DNA of 23,834 bases from assembly GCA_000969725.1 (NCBI GenBank), contig JXSR01S061046.1; one strand, given 5' to 3'. This document shows positions 1 to 9,492 of this stretch, piece after piece. Below the pieces are notes generated by a model that did not search any database, was not told the DNA's origin, and saw only the letters and a program-made list of their open reading frames with translations. Origin of the DNA: Ophiothrix spiculata (taxonomy: Eukaryota; Echinodermata; Ophiuroidea; Amphilepidida; Ophiotrichidae). A program made the translations under genes and the position numbers. Each line of letters opens with the position of its first letter. The stretch's first letter is position 1.

Positions 1-578
1 TAAATGGCATTGCACCTGAAACTATATGTGCAGCTAAGGGATGAACAACCATCTGTATTCCTAAAATTTATGAAAGTTACAGAACAAATTTGAAATGAAA
101 GTGTACCTAACAGTCCAACAAATCATTTGTCACTGATAAAGTAAACTTGGTACTGATAGAAATTACCCAGAATCCCAATATTTGACAGGATGTCGTGTAC
201 CCTTTCAGGTTACGAATATCAGCATTGTGTGATTCTCTATTGCCTGACTTTTCCATGTGCGTTTTTATGTGAAAAACAACAATTAAAGGTACTACTCCAC
301 ATTTTCTGTCAACAAATTGAATTTAGTTCCCCTTTTGATCAACTATGAACATGTAATACAAAATAAAGCTTCATAATGCCACCATTTCACATTCAGTTTT
401 ATTAAGGTCAATTTCTTTGTAAACTGTATCCTTGGTGATTTTCATAATATTGCTACAGGGGCGATTTGTTCCTATTATTGTTGTGATTGTGAATGACCAT
501 TATTTTCAGTTTTGGTCAGCATTTTGAATCATCTCATATAATTGCATGTTCATTCTTATGATTTATAAATTTTCACTG
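1..578. other. AT-rich sequence without a recognisable gene
   Basis: I see no extended open frame, tRNA-like box, long inverted repeat or tandem repeat here on either strand. It reads as ordinary AT-rich non-coding animal DNA. Confidence 0.6.
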
Positions 579-601
579 TATAGCAATACTATATTGCTAT
601 A
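579..601. repeat. Short perfect hairpin
   Basis: TATAGCAATA at 579-588 is exactly complementary to TATTGCTATA at 592-601, with a 3-base loop (CTA). A 10-bp perfect stem is visible directly. In AT-rich DNA this can arise by chance, and no element termini are associated with it. Confidence 0.6.
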
Positions 602-901
602 TTATGGCTTTTTCAATTCACTGTACTTGAGCCACTTTTAAAAATGTTGCACATATTTTGACCGTTTCCGGTGTACCAAACTTTACTGTGGTTCTTAGAT
701 CACCTGCAAAACTAGAAAAGGTTTTATTACGATTTTTTCACTATGTGTAGACGACATATGTAGTTACATTTTTGCCAATTTTTGATTTGCTACCTTTAAT
801 AGAACAGAAGTTATGATACAACAGGTAGAACATTTTGAATGACCCTCGTATTTCCTTATGATATGTGTGGCACATAACGAAAAACTCTCTTGTGATGTTC
901 A

Positions 902-1100
902 GACATACCGGCACATAACTTTAACTGTAATTTTATATGAATTAGTGAATGCAATGATCTTGGAAAAAATCTGTAAATAATCTTGAAAATATGGTTATGT
1001 CAAGCACATGCTGAAATTACACAATAAATTTTTACATGTAGCAAATTTTTAAATCACTGATTTTCTCAAAACAGCATTTTGACTCTTGTGCCGGTATGTC
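902..1100. mobile_element. Small MITE candidate with 14-bp terminal inverted repeats
   Basis: GACATACCGGCACA at 902-915 is the exact reverse complement of TGTGCCGGTATGTC at 1087-1100. The 199-bp span between them is AT-rich and non-coding. GC-rich 14-bp arms in an AT-rich setting are unlikely by chance and are typical of a MITE. I cannot define a target-site duplication, so the true ends may lie a few bases further out. The first ten bases of the right arm fall inside a 62-codon frame starting at 1079, which is therefore probably not a gene. The family is not recognised. Confidence 0.5.
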
Positions 1101-1534
1101 ACAATAGTGACGTATTGATCTCTGTAGTTTTATCAAGATGTTACGTTGTTGTTAAGGAGTTTTATAGTAAGATTGGGAGTCCGTTTTTGCTTGTTTTGGT
1201 CCAAGTCTCAACTTTTGAATTAGCCTACAGGTGTATATGGTTAAAAGACTCCTTCCATAATAAATAAATCATACTTCATGGTAATCAAAATATATTTGGA
1301 GATTCTTTCTCGTCAGTGAGGGAAACACTTATTCCTGGGCACTAATTTAATTAATTGCTATGTATATGTACTGATTCGAGTATACATAAGATGCAAAGCG
1401 TTTTTTTTTTTTTCAAGGAAGGTCAGTGTGAAGACACTTTTTAACAAAATGTTTGTTTGTTTTTTAACAAAGTCCTGTTTGTTAAAATGTTGCTCATTGT
1501 TGTTAATGCTTTTGCACAAGTTAAAACTCAAGTA

Positions 1535-1848
1535 GGGTACTTATACAGTCACTCTTCGAAATGAGCTCCCCATTTCACAGGGTTTTTACTCATTAACGTG
1601 TGTTGTCAAGTAGTACTCTGCTCCGATCCTCTGCAATTCACACAGTTGGATGTGATTGGTGGTTACTGCGATCGTCATGCCAAGTTCATGTCATAGAGGT
1701 AAAATTGACCAGTCATAACGATTGTCATGCGTCAGCTTTGTCAGTTGATTTAAATTCTGAATTACGCATATGCACGGACCTCGTAGAAACTTGTTTGTTT
1801 GAATATTCTGGATGCACTTTACAGGGAGCTTGTTTAGAAGATAGACTT
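1535..1848. other. Copy-A-specific segment of unknown nature
   Basis: Between two blocks shared with copy B, copy A holds about 310 bases unrelated to anything in B. At the equivalent place copy B holds the foldback element 4009-4433. I find no inverted ends here. It may be ancestral sequence lost from B or an unrecognised insertion. An 83-codon frame at 1600-1851 lies in it, but nothing supports coding. Confidence 0.4.
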
Positions 1849-2149
1849 TAGTATTTAAACTTTTAATCAACCTTCCATCAACAATTTTAGAGATAATAGA
1901 TGACAGACAGATTAACCAGGATACTTCATCAAAAATTGTTTTGATGTATTTAATTAATCAGGTTGACTCTGATCAGAATGACAACACAGGGAAATGAGAT
2001 AATCATTGTAATCAACAGGTGCGTAACTCAAAACCAGTATCAAGTAATAAATGTCCGCAAATTGACAAGTGAAAATGTCAAGATAGTAATTGATAAAAAC
2101 AAATTATGAATCTGATTGCTTGACTTTTTACCGTGATTACAGTATTTTC

Positions 2150-2378
2150 GATATAGGCTTGTTCAGACGCAGAGCATTTAACACAACTTTAGTTGTTCTA
2201 AAGGTCGTGATAGCCCTAGTGGTGTTAACAGTTAACAGTCGTGATAAAACGTAAGTGAGAGCAACAATCGTGTTACTTTATCATGGCTGTTATCACGATT
2301 GTTACCCCTAGAAAAAGTCAGGGGTAAATTGAGATCACCCTGGTTAAGATAACACGGCCTTCCGATGTGAACAATATC
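2150..2378. mobile_element. Palindromic MITE-like insertion in copy A
   Basis: The left end reads GATATAGGCTTGTTCAGACG. The right end, read on the opposite strand, starts GATATTGTTCACATCGGA. These form imperfect inverted termini with a shared GATAT and GTTCA core. Inside, AACAATCGTG (2263-2272) pairs exactly with CACGATTGTT (2294-2303), and ACCCCT (2304-2309) pairs with AGGGGT (2320-2325). Copy B lacks this segment, which supports insertion. The GTTCAGACG motif also occurs at the left end of the element at 4823, so the two may share terminus chemistry. The family is not recognised and the ends are approximate. Confidence 0.5.
2263..2303. repeat. Hairpin in the centre of the copy-A MITE
   Basis: There are 10-bp perfect arms AACAATCGTG and CACGATTGTT with a 21-base spacer. 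It is part of the palindromic structure of the surrounding element, not an independent terminator. Confidence 0.6.
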
Positions 2379-2500
2379 CCAGGTTAGCGTTCGTGGTAAG
2401 GGTGACCTATGTAGGATTTTTGAGGACGTTCTGCAGTTTCAGCTAGTTCGTCCTTATGCATCTGTATAGTAATAGAAGCATCAGCATGGTCAGGATTGCA

Positions 2501-2784
2501 TATTGGGGCAAACTACACAAGAGCTTGGAATGTACAATCCATGTACATCGATGTACATTCCTGGAGTGAAGATTGTGTCTACACGGTGACGCGTCAACAG
2601 ATGTGGATTCACGCTGCATATTCAACTGCGCGTATGTGATTGCGCTTACGCGTTAAACCTATGCGTACTACCATGTTGCATGTTAACGCGCACGCACATG
2701 CAGTGAAAGAGGCGCACAAATGTATCGAATTGAATGTACATGGATGTACATTTCAGCGTAGAGTTCATGTAGTTTGCCCCATTG
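2501..2784. mobile_element. TIR element with TGTACAT-rich palindromic ends
   Basis: TGGGGCAAACTACA (2504-2517) is the exact reverse complement of 2768-2781. Just inside each end lie clustered TGTACAT words: GGAATGTACA (2527-2536) pairs with TGTACATTCC (2552-2561), and a similar palindrome sits at about 2733-2753. The interior is markedly richer in CG dinucleotides than its surroundings (ACGCGT, GCGCAC). It is absent from copy B of the duplication, as expected for an insertion. The short open frames at 2443-2625 and 2640-2849 overlap it and are not supported as genes. The family is not recognised and no clear target duplication is seen. Confidence 0.6.
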
Positions 2785-3901
2785 TTGCCACCTGTAAATT
2801 AATGGTAGTCAACATGCAGCCAGTTATTGAAGTAATAACAAAAAACTAATGTGTTTAATTTTATTTATAACCATTTTGTAATGATGAAATCGAATAGGTC
2901 AGACACTCTTTCGTTTTGAAATTCTTCAATGTCAACTTTCTTTATTGAAATGTGTTTGAAGCTGAAAATGTGTCTCTCGAAAACTGAGCTATAAATGAAA
3001 ATATTTTAGTTGATCAAAGCGGATCAAAGTCACTTTGCAAAATTGCAGATTATCTTAAACATGTATTAATTCCTTTAAACATTTTGTATCACAATGAATT
3101 AGAAGACATGTCATTTTAACTGACTAATCATGCTCAAGTCAAATAAATGTTATGACTTTTTATAAAGGAACTGAACAGATGATAGTTTATAATATAAGCG
3201 CATATGTCAGGAATGGATGACTCCAACATTAATAAATGTTGTACTGAATTACTAATCTTCAAGCTTCTTCACCTTGTTAGCAAACATTTAGCCTGTTCAA
3301 GTTTGTCGTAAGTTATCTCATTAACAGACAAAGGATTTAGTTTACGAATTAGTTTACAAATTATAAAGGACAAAAGAAGTATCGAATTAATCTTACCGCA
3401 CAAAAGAGGCCTGTCAATCAAAGTATAGGATAGGCTATTGTCTTCGACGAAAGCAAAAACATCTGGCGGTTTTAGTTGTGCTTTTTATCGTATAAACACA
3501 AAAGGATGGTTACATATTGCAATTTCTCAAGTGGGAATTATCTGTACTTACTGACTCCAGTGAATAGAATAAGTAATGGGTTAACAAAATATTTTACTAC
3601 GGATTACAAATTGCATTGTTATGCACGGACAGAACATTTGAACTGGTTAATTGTCTTGAAAGTGAACCTTGCTGGGCATCAAGTATTAAGTTAAGAAAGA
3701 TCACAATTAGCAGCATTCATGCTTTAGAAATTTGATCTCTCCAGTTTCAGCAAGGTATCTCCACAGTACATGATCAGGTATCTGCTTTGTACTATTTTTC
3801 GGTGTAAATCTCAACATAGGTATGGTTAAAAGACACCCATTCCAGGCAAGATAAATTCCATATCTATCCATGGTATCAACTGTATTTGGGAATGCTTTCT
3901 C

Positions 3902-3951
3902 TTCTTAGAGGGGATCTCTGATCTGGTTCGGTCGAACCAGATCTCTAAGAA
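3902..3951. repeat. Strong two-part hairpin in copy B
   Basis: GATCTGGTTCG (3920-3930) and CGAACCAGATC (3933-3943) are perfect 11-bp arms with a 2-base loop. Outside them TTCTTAGAG (3902-3910) pairs exactly with CTCTAAGAA (3943-3951), leaving a 9-base bulge on the left. Copy A has no counterpart. It could be a small foldback insertion or the product of a local template switch. Confidence 0.75.
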
Positions 3952-4008
3952 AAGAATGTTGCTAATTGTTGTTAATGTTGTTGCACAAGTTAACACAAGT
4001 AAAGGTAA

Positions 4009-4433
4009 GATTCCTTTTATCCATTTGCGGTTTGGCTGCGATGCGTTTTGCACTGTAAGGGTACTGGTAGTTGTATAATTTATAAAGCACATGATTGAAT
4101 AGGATCAGGTTGAAGCTGAGATTCACTTTTGACCGTCCATTTTCAATGCGATTCCGCATGCGTTCCGCATTCGATGTGCAGCTTTCCGGAAACCCATGCG
4201 TTTACTTGAATCGGTCCCTGGAGCGATTCATCCGTTTTGAATGAGTTTTGGTCATGCGGAAGCTTTTCAATTAGAGAAATGATGAAATGGACCCGCATTG
4301 AAAACGGACGGACAAAATTGAATCTCAGCTTCCAACCTGATACCATTCAGCTCCATTCAATTTTGTGCTTTAAATTATACCACTACCAGTACCCTTACAG
4401 TGCAAAACGCACCGCAAACGGATAAAAGGAATC
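4009..4433. mobile_element. Foldback element with arms of about 140 bp
   Basis: GATTCCTTTTATCC starts both ends when each is read inward (4009-4022 and the complement of 4420-4433). Similarity continues for about 140 bases with a few gaps, including TTGCACTGTAAGGGTACTGG in both arms, then ends near CGTTTTCAATGCG. The central 130 bases are unpaired. The short frames at 3962-4159 (minus) and 4237-4425 (plus) translate to similar peptides only because each reads one arm. The element sits in copy B where copy A has different sequence. AAGGT just outside both ends may extend the TIR. No transposase is present; the family is not recognised. Confidence 0.8.
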
Positions 4434-4822
4434 AGACCTTAAGACAGTTTTAGTATAGTCTTTTAATAAACTTAACATCATCAATTTTGTCAAAAATCTT
4501 AACATATAGCTCAAGCAGGGTGCTTCATCAAAAATTGTTTTGATATATTTAATTAATCAGGTTGACTCTGATCAGAATGACAACACAGGGAAATGAGATT
4601 ATCATTTTGATCAACAGTTGAAGCCTGTACATCAAGACGTGTACCAGATGAGGCAAATTGAGAAGTGATACTGTCAAAATAGTAATTAGAAATAGAAATT
4701 GATAAAAACAATGTTTTGTTTTGAAATTCTTGTATGTCGGCTTTCTTCACTGACGTGTGTTTAAAGCTGTAAACTCATCCCTTTGCAACTGAGGCTAGTC
4801 ATGCTTGTTGATGAAACACTAA

Positions 4823-5283
4823 TACCCCGTTCAGACGGAGCCAAAAAGTTGTATTTAGTTGTCTTTAGTCGTAATTCGAGTTATATCGAGTTCAAAATTT
4901 GCATGTGTGTAAACAGTTCAAGTCGACTTAAGTCGTCTTTCAAAAAGTTGTCTTACATCGAATTTTCAACTTGCCAAGAAGCAAGTTAGATGCAAGTTAA
5001 GTCGCGTTAGTAATCCGATGTAACTCGATTGACGACAACAACCGGCGACTTTCTGTATGTGTGTATACCTGTTGTAGTTAGTCGAGTTGAATTCGTGTTT
5101 ACTTATAGAGCGCATGATTAACCTAGGACGAGTAAAGTTAATTTCAATTTAACTTCAAAATCATATAGCCTCTGTGAACAGTCGTAAGTCGAGTTACTTT
5201 TCGCTAACCTAAGGTCGTGTTTGAAATTAAAATTAAACTCAATATCGACTTAAGACGACTATTTAGTGTGTCTGGACGGGGTA
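4823..5283. mobile_element. 461-bp TIR element (MITE) inserted at TA
   Basis: The left end TACCCCGTTCAGACGGAGCC matches the inverted right end TACCCCGTCCAGACACACTA over the first 15 bases with one mismatch. TA flanks CCCCG on both sides, which fits a TA target duplication as made by Tc1/mariner-type transposases. Copy A keeps the uninterrupted context (GATCAAAGTCACTTTG near 3022), so the insertion post-dates the duplication or was lost from A. The interior contains at least eight TCGA words, many as AGTCGACTT or GTCGAGTT, on both strands. No transposase reading frame is present. Confidence 0.75.
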
Positions 5284-5332
5284 TCAAAGTCACTTTGATA
5301 ACTAAGTACGATAGTTATCAAAGTGACATTGA
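5284..5332. repeat. 21-bp inverted repeat beside the TA-inserted element
   Basis: Bases 5284-5304 pair with 5312-5332 at 20 of 21 positions; the inner 14 (CACTTTGATAACTA with TAGTTATCAAAGTG) are perfect. The loop is AGTACGA. Copy A has the left arm start (TCAAAGTCACTTTG) but not the right arm, so the right arm was probably generated by copying the left arm in inverted orientation. Confidence 0.75.
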
Positions 5333-5666
5333 AAGATTTAAGATGTTTCAAACATGTATTGATTTATTTAAATATTTTTATCACAAGGAATTAAGTATGT
5401 CATTTTAAATGACTAGATCATGCTCAAGTCAAATAAATGTTATGACTTACTATGAAGGAAATGAACAGATGATAGTTTATGAGCACACATGTCATGAATG
5501 GATGACTCCAACATTAATAAATGTTATACTGAATTACTGGTCGTCACCTTGTCAGCAAAAGTAAATGATGCCTGGAAAATACACTTGCTGGGGACTGAAA
5601 TGGAAAAAAAAATAGAAAATCAGGATAAGAGTTTAGGCAAAATTGAATCATTCATATATAAGAAAT

Positions 5667-5702
5667 TGATCTCTGTAGTTTCAGCAAAATATCTTATGAT
5701 TA
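5667..5702 (+). repeat. Stub of a third copy of the duplication
   Basis: TTGATCTCTGTAGTTTCAGC at about 5666 matches the starts of copies A and B, and the preceding ATTCAT..AAGAAATT resembles the sequence just upstream of copy B. Similarity stops within about 40 bases, so only the junction of a third unit remains. Confidence 0.5.
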
Positions 5703-7405
5703 TTGCTACATGCAGTGCAGATCCAAATGCATGCACATCTCTGAGATCGAGATCTAAGATCCAGGTCTTCACAGATCACTTACACGAATGCATCATATGT
5801 AGAGTTGTGTACAGCTGATCCAGATCTGACGCCCATGTAGCCACAGTCTACTGTAAAGCAGGTTACGGAGATGTGCATTCATCAAGGCCTGTTGTACTTA
5901 TTTGCATACTGTTTGTATTCTTGAGGTGTGCCCCCTTTTAACTAAACTATACTCTGAAATGCATGCATATAGCTTCAAAAATCACAAATCATATCAGTGT
6001 GGATAAAAAGACTAGTTTGAATCATGAAAAATTTGAGTGATTTTACTAATTTTTTTTATAGGGAGTTCATTTTGGCACAAACACAAACAAATTATATCAA
6101 GCAACCATCCCTACCTGGAAGGTTTTAATGCCTGTATAAGAAAAGTTTTCCCCTTAAATTTGTACTTTTGGAAGTTCACTCACATCTTTGCATGCATTGC
6201 ATGATGCGTACCAGACCTTTGTTCCATCACCTGTCCATTCTAAGGAAATCTACATCTCGTGTTATTAAAGCTAGGGATAAAAACGGGACTCTCTGATAAT
6301 AAGAACTGTCATTTTCTATGAAAACTTAATTGGAAAAGGAAACTTTTTGGTTATCATATATTCCATTGACAAGATCATGAGATAAGAGAGGAACTACATC
6401 TGAGTGCTGTGACATCGGACTCTGTAAATGGACAATATCTGGCCTGTCTTCTGGGGCTATTCTATGTCTATCACAACCCACTTAAATTAAAAATAAAGGA
6501 ACCAACCAAAATGTATTGCAGATGTGAAGAAGAAATATTTGGATGAAGTTGCCATGAAATTAATTGGATCCTTTCAAATTCCTCTCAAATAATCCAGATT
6601 TAAATTTAGATTTTCTTTATATAATTATTTTCTGAATAATGAAGAAAGAAAGATTTTCATAGTAAGTGAAATGTGAGTGACTTGCAGACTTAATAACATT
6701 TAAACACTGGATACACTCCCGCTACAAAGTATTTCCGCACAATTAAAAATGTCCAAAAACCTCATTTTTAAGCGGCCTAGAATCATCAAAGATTCATACT
6801 AGTATAGGAAACTTATCTATTCAATATGAATAAATTGATGTTTCTTTTAATATTTGATCTTCCATTGCTATAAAATGACCGGTTTTCATGGACCATTTAT
6901 ACAAGTACAAATCTCATTACTATGTACCTAATCAATTTTTACCTTGTAACAGGATAGAATATTTCCAGGTTGTAAGTTTTAAAATAAATGCGCAGAAATG
7001 TACTCAAATTTTCCGACGAAAGTAGTAATATGCATTATTATTTTCAAATGCAATGAATGCAATTCCGGAATAGTTACTTTGATAATTATACAATATAGAC
7101 TGTGTCAAAAAATGATGAAAATCGGATAAACGCCTTTTGAAATATGGCTGAATAAAGAATTTGTGCGGCAATGCTTTAGAGCGGCAGTGTATCTTGAAAC
7201 TTGCCTGACTGCTCAAAATAGTTCACTTACATAAGGTGTAGATACATTGTCTTCAAACTTAATGGGGTATTGATACTTGTGACCATCTATCTCAAACGAG
7301 CCGTATTAAAATGCGGCAAACTTCATTTTGCGCTACCGGTGAAAATACATGTCAAGGTCATAATTTGCCGAAATTGATTTTTTGACAGATTCACTAATCT
7401 TGCGC
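5703..7405. other. 1.7 kb without recognisable gene or element
   Basis: The sequence is AT-rich with frequent stops in all frames. Bases 5725-5840 are rich in GATC, AGATCT and ATGCAT words but form no clean repeat. I found no inverted termini or tRNA-like boxes. Confidence 0.5.
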
Positions 7406-7843
7406 TAAGGCCCCAAAAAGAAACAAGTCGTGTTTCCTGTAGCAGGTCTGAAAATTGCAATGCAGAATGTATTTTTTTATTTTTGCTTTTACAATTCTTG
7501 AAAAAGCAATTAATGCGCACCGTGTTTTTGCCAGCTGATTGCTTAATGCGTCACTTTTTCCCAATTCATATGTTGAATAATAGCAAAATAGACTAGTTCA
7601 GAAGTCAAAAGGGTTCCAAGTTGAAGTTTGTTTGTTTTCACAGAGTAGTCCGATGATATTATTAAGCTTTTGTTTTTTTTTGGGGGGGGATATTTTATTT
7701 CCCACGATCGGGATTTGTCATTTTGGTCAATATTTCTATTATTATGCAAATATAAGAGAAAAAAGTTATGCGGAATTTAAGACCATTAAAAAGGAATACG
7801 TGCGGGTCACTAGAAACAGACTTGTTTCTTTTTTTTTGCCTTA
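7406..7843. mobile_element. 438-bp TIR element with TAAGGC termini
   Basis: The left end begins TAAGGCCCCAAAAAGAAACA and continues AGTCGTGTTTC. The right end, read on the minus strand, begins TAAGGCAAAAAAAAAGAAAC and continues AAGTCTGTTTC. This makes inverted ends of about 30 bp with small differences. The interior has no coding potential but includes a T9G8 tract (7673-7689). The ends resemble those of the element at 17438-17782 (TAAGGCC, A-run, GTTTC), suggesting one superfamily. The frames at 7543-7749 and 7632-7883 lie over it and are not supported. No target duplication is clear. Confidence 0.6.
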
Positions 7844-8228
7844 CTTCAAAACATATCAGCAAAGTTTCATTTCAAGAAAATGATCGGAAGAAATTAAGAC
7901 AATCAGTAGAAAATATATGGCTTACTGATCTCTGAATGTGTTTATCTCAGTTACATTATACTCCCTGACAAGTGACAACCTTTGACGGACAATAACTTGA
8001 CTTCTGGAAATCGAGTGAAGTTCATTGAGGTTTCAATTTAATTCTTATAACATGGTCTTTGCAAATATTAAAAAAAAGTGAAAATAGCAAGAAACTGCAT
8101 TTACGGCTTGTTTTGGATGGACGATCTCAATTGGCGATCTTGACATTGGATACATTATTTGATGTTTGCTCATGTGATTTGCTACTGTCTGAATGTTATC
8201 TTATGTCTCGTCTGAAAGCATTGGTGTG
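7844..8228. other. Non-coding spacer
   Basis: No open frame, repeat or inverted ends were identified. The only structure is GGCGATCTTG-type words near 8,130. Confidence 0.5.
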
Positions 8229-8411
8229 ACCGATAAAATTATTGATTTAATGTCTGTGCAAATAAATAAACAGCACGCACATTGTCAAATGTTTCAATTT
8301 TTTTTACCCCGTAACATTTTCATGTCTGTTGAAACAGTAGGGAAATGCGGGGGATGAAATCCAGGAAGGGAATAAAAAACAATAATTTTAGATAACAGGG
8401 ATTGGAACTCA
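8229..8411 (+). repeat. First copy of a 183-bp tandem duplication (holds the empty site)
   Basis: ACCGATAAAATTATTGATTT opens this copy, and a near-identical start occurs 183 bases later. Both copies contain AATGTCTGTGCAAATAAA, CAGCACGCACATTGTCAAAT and GAAATCCAGGAAGGGAA. This copy ends with AACAGGGATTGGAACTCACA uninterrupted, the pre-insertion state of the site occupied in the second copy. Confidence 0.85.
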
Positions 8412-8591
8412 CACCGATAAATTATTGATTTAATGTCTGTGCAAATAAACAAACAGCACGCACATTGTCAAATGTTTCAAACATTTTTTACACCAATTAC
8501 ATTTTCATGTCTGTTGAAACAGTAGGGACATGTCAGGGGATGAAATCCAGGAAGGGAACAAAAAAAAAATCATTTTAGATAACAGGGATAT
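8412..8591 (+). repeat. Second copy of the 183-bp tandem duplication, split by an insertion
   Basis: It matches 8229-8411 closely up to GATAACAGGGATAT (8578-8591), where the element 8592-9517 begins. The copy resumes after the element with GATATGAACTCACAAC (9518-9533), matching the end of the first copy. Base differences between copies are few, so the duplication is fairly recent. Confidence 0.85.
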
Positions 8592-8607
8592 CAGGGGTAG
8601 AAATTCG

Positions 8608-8685
8608 ACGCGAATCCGTGAATCGATTCGCGTAAAGATTCTCGCAAATTCATGGCAGCGCGAATCATCATCTGATTCGCGCAAA
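8608..8685. repeat. Left subterminal GCGAATC array
   Basis: Six GAATC/GATTC words in both orientations occur here, including the palindrome GTGAATCGATTCGCG and the pair GCGCGAATC..GATTCGCGC. In hAT elements such arrays are transposase binding sites; that role here is inferred. Confidence 0.65.
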
Positions 8686-9412
8686 TGTAAGTTTAAAAAT
8701 GCTCCGTACCGCGAATTCATGAATTATTCCAGGGCTTCATTTATATTGCCATGAACTATCAGCATTCATAAATATAAAGTAGTGTCAATGTACCACGTGA
8801 TCATATCTGAGCAATAGAAACACTCCAATTCATGATTTAGTACCATAATGATGATGTCATATTAATTAATATTCATGAACCCACGATATAGCATGGATAT
8901 AGCTAGCGTGATTACCGGCGACAGATGAAAGTTTCTGAAGATTCTACTCTAAAAAACGTAACAAATGTAATCATCAATCAATGTTTTATTGCATATAACA
9001 ATAGAAAATGGTATTTAGCATATATAATAGTGCTTCTGGATTGTGACTAGAGTCTAATCTTTACATTAAACCCTTAACAAAGCAGTGGCTGAGTGAGTGC
9101 AAAATTATGCAACCATGCATGATGAATTGAAAATTCATACCAAAATGAACTACACACAGCAGTTAATACTTTTCACCAATAAACTTGAATGAAGTATCAC
9201 CTGATAAAATTAATAAGCTCAGCCTTAAATATGGCTCATTTTACATATTTTTTTTTGTTATTTTGTTTCAAAAATCATGAAAACAACATGGTCAAACATA
9301 CTTCTGATAATGTCAATGACACTAGCCTGACTAGGCCTACAATTTGCTTTAGGTTTCCTTTGTTTATGTGCATTATCTACATTATCAAATTTGATTCACC
9401 TAAAAAGAATTG

Positions 9413-9492
9413 CGAGAATCAACTTATACGCACTTTGCGTGAATCATGATTCGCGCAACATCCAACCTGCGTGAATCAAGTTTGATTCACGC
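9413..9492. repeat. Right subterminal GTGAATC array
   Basis: Five GAATC/GATTC words occur here, arranged as GCGTGAATCATGATTCGCGC and TGCGTGAATCAAG followed by TTTGATTCACGCA, all close inverted pairs. It mirrors the array at the left end. Confidence 0.65.

Larger units (their letters stand above)
1111..3720 (+). repeat. Copy A of an old tandem segmental duplication
   Basis: Blocks in this stretch reappear in the same order in copy B. Examples: TGATCTCTGTAGTTTTATCA (1115) against TGATCTCTCCAGTTTCAGCA (3733); GGTTAAAAGAC near 1240 and 3825; a GTTGTTAATG-containing block near 1499 and 3969; about 60 nearly identical bases at 1929-2000 and 4528-4600; and a long block at 3120-3245 against 5410-5530. 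Copy A carries two extra elements (2150-2378 and 2501-2784) that B lacks. Similarity varies from near identity to heavily gapped, so the duplication is old and both copies decay freely, with no sign of coding constraint. Confidence 0.75.
3721..5666 (+). repeat. Copy B of the tandem segmental duplication
   Basis: It has the same order of blocks as copy A, beginning TTTGATCTCTCCAGTTTCAG at about 3731 and ending just before the next occurrence of that motif at 5667. The block 4528-4600 is nearly identical to 1929-2000. The block 5410-5530 matches 3120-3245, including GATGACTCCAACATTAATAA. Copy B carries two insertions not in A (4009-4433 and 4823-5283) and two hairpins (3902-3951 and 5284-5332). 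Spacing from motif to motif is about 2.6 kb (A to B) and 1.9 kb (B to C); inserted elements account for part of the difference. Confidence 0.75.

Noticed and set aside
3962..4425. Pair of opposite-strand frames with similar peptides (both containing YQYPYSAKR)
   Set aside because: They are translations of the two inverted arms of the foldback element, not paralogous genes.
5498..5818. 106-codon plus-strand frame beginning MDDSNINKCYTELL
   Set aside because: It begins in copy B of the duplication. In copy A the matching frame shifts and stops after about 33 codons, and the 3' half runs past the duplication boundary. That pattern fits neutral decay.
8505..8754. Overlapping opposite-strand frames of 71 and 74 codons
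   Set aside because: They read through the end of the tandem repeat into the palindromic left subterminal array of the transposon; openness reflects the repeats.
9189..9449. 86-codon frame inside the hAT-like element as a transposase remnant
   Set aside because: No recognisable transposase motif, and the frame runs into the right subterminal repeat array.
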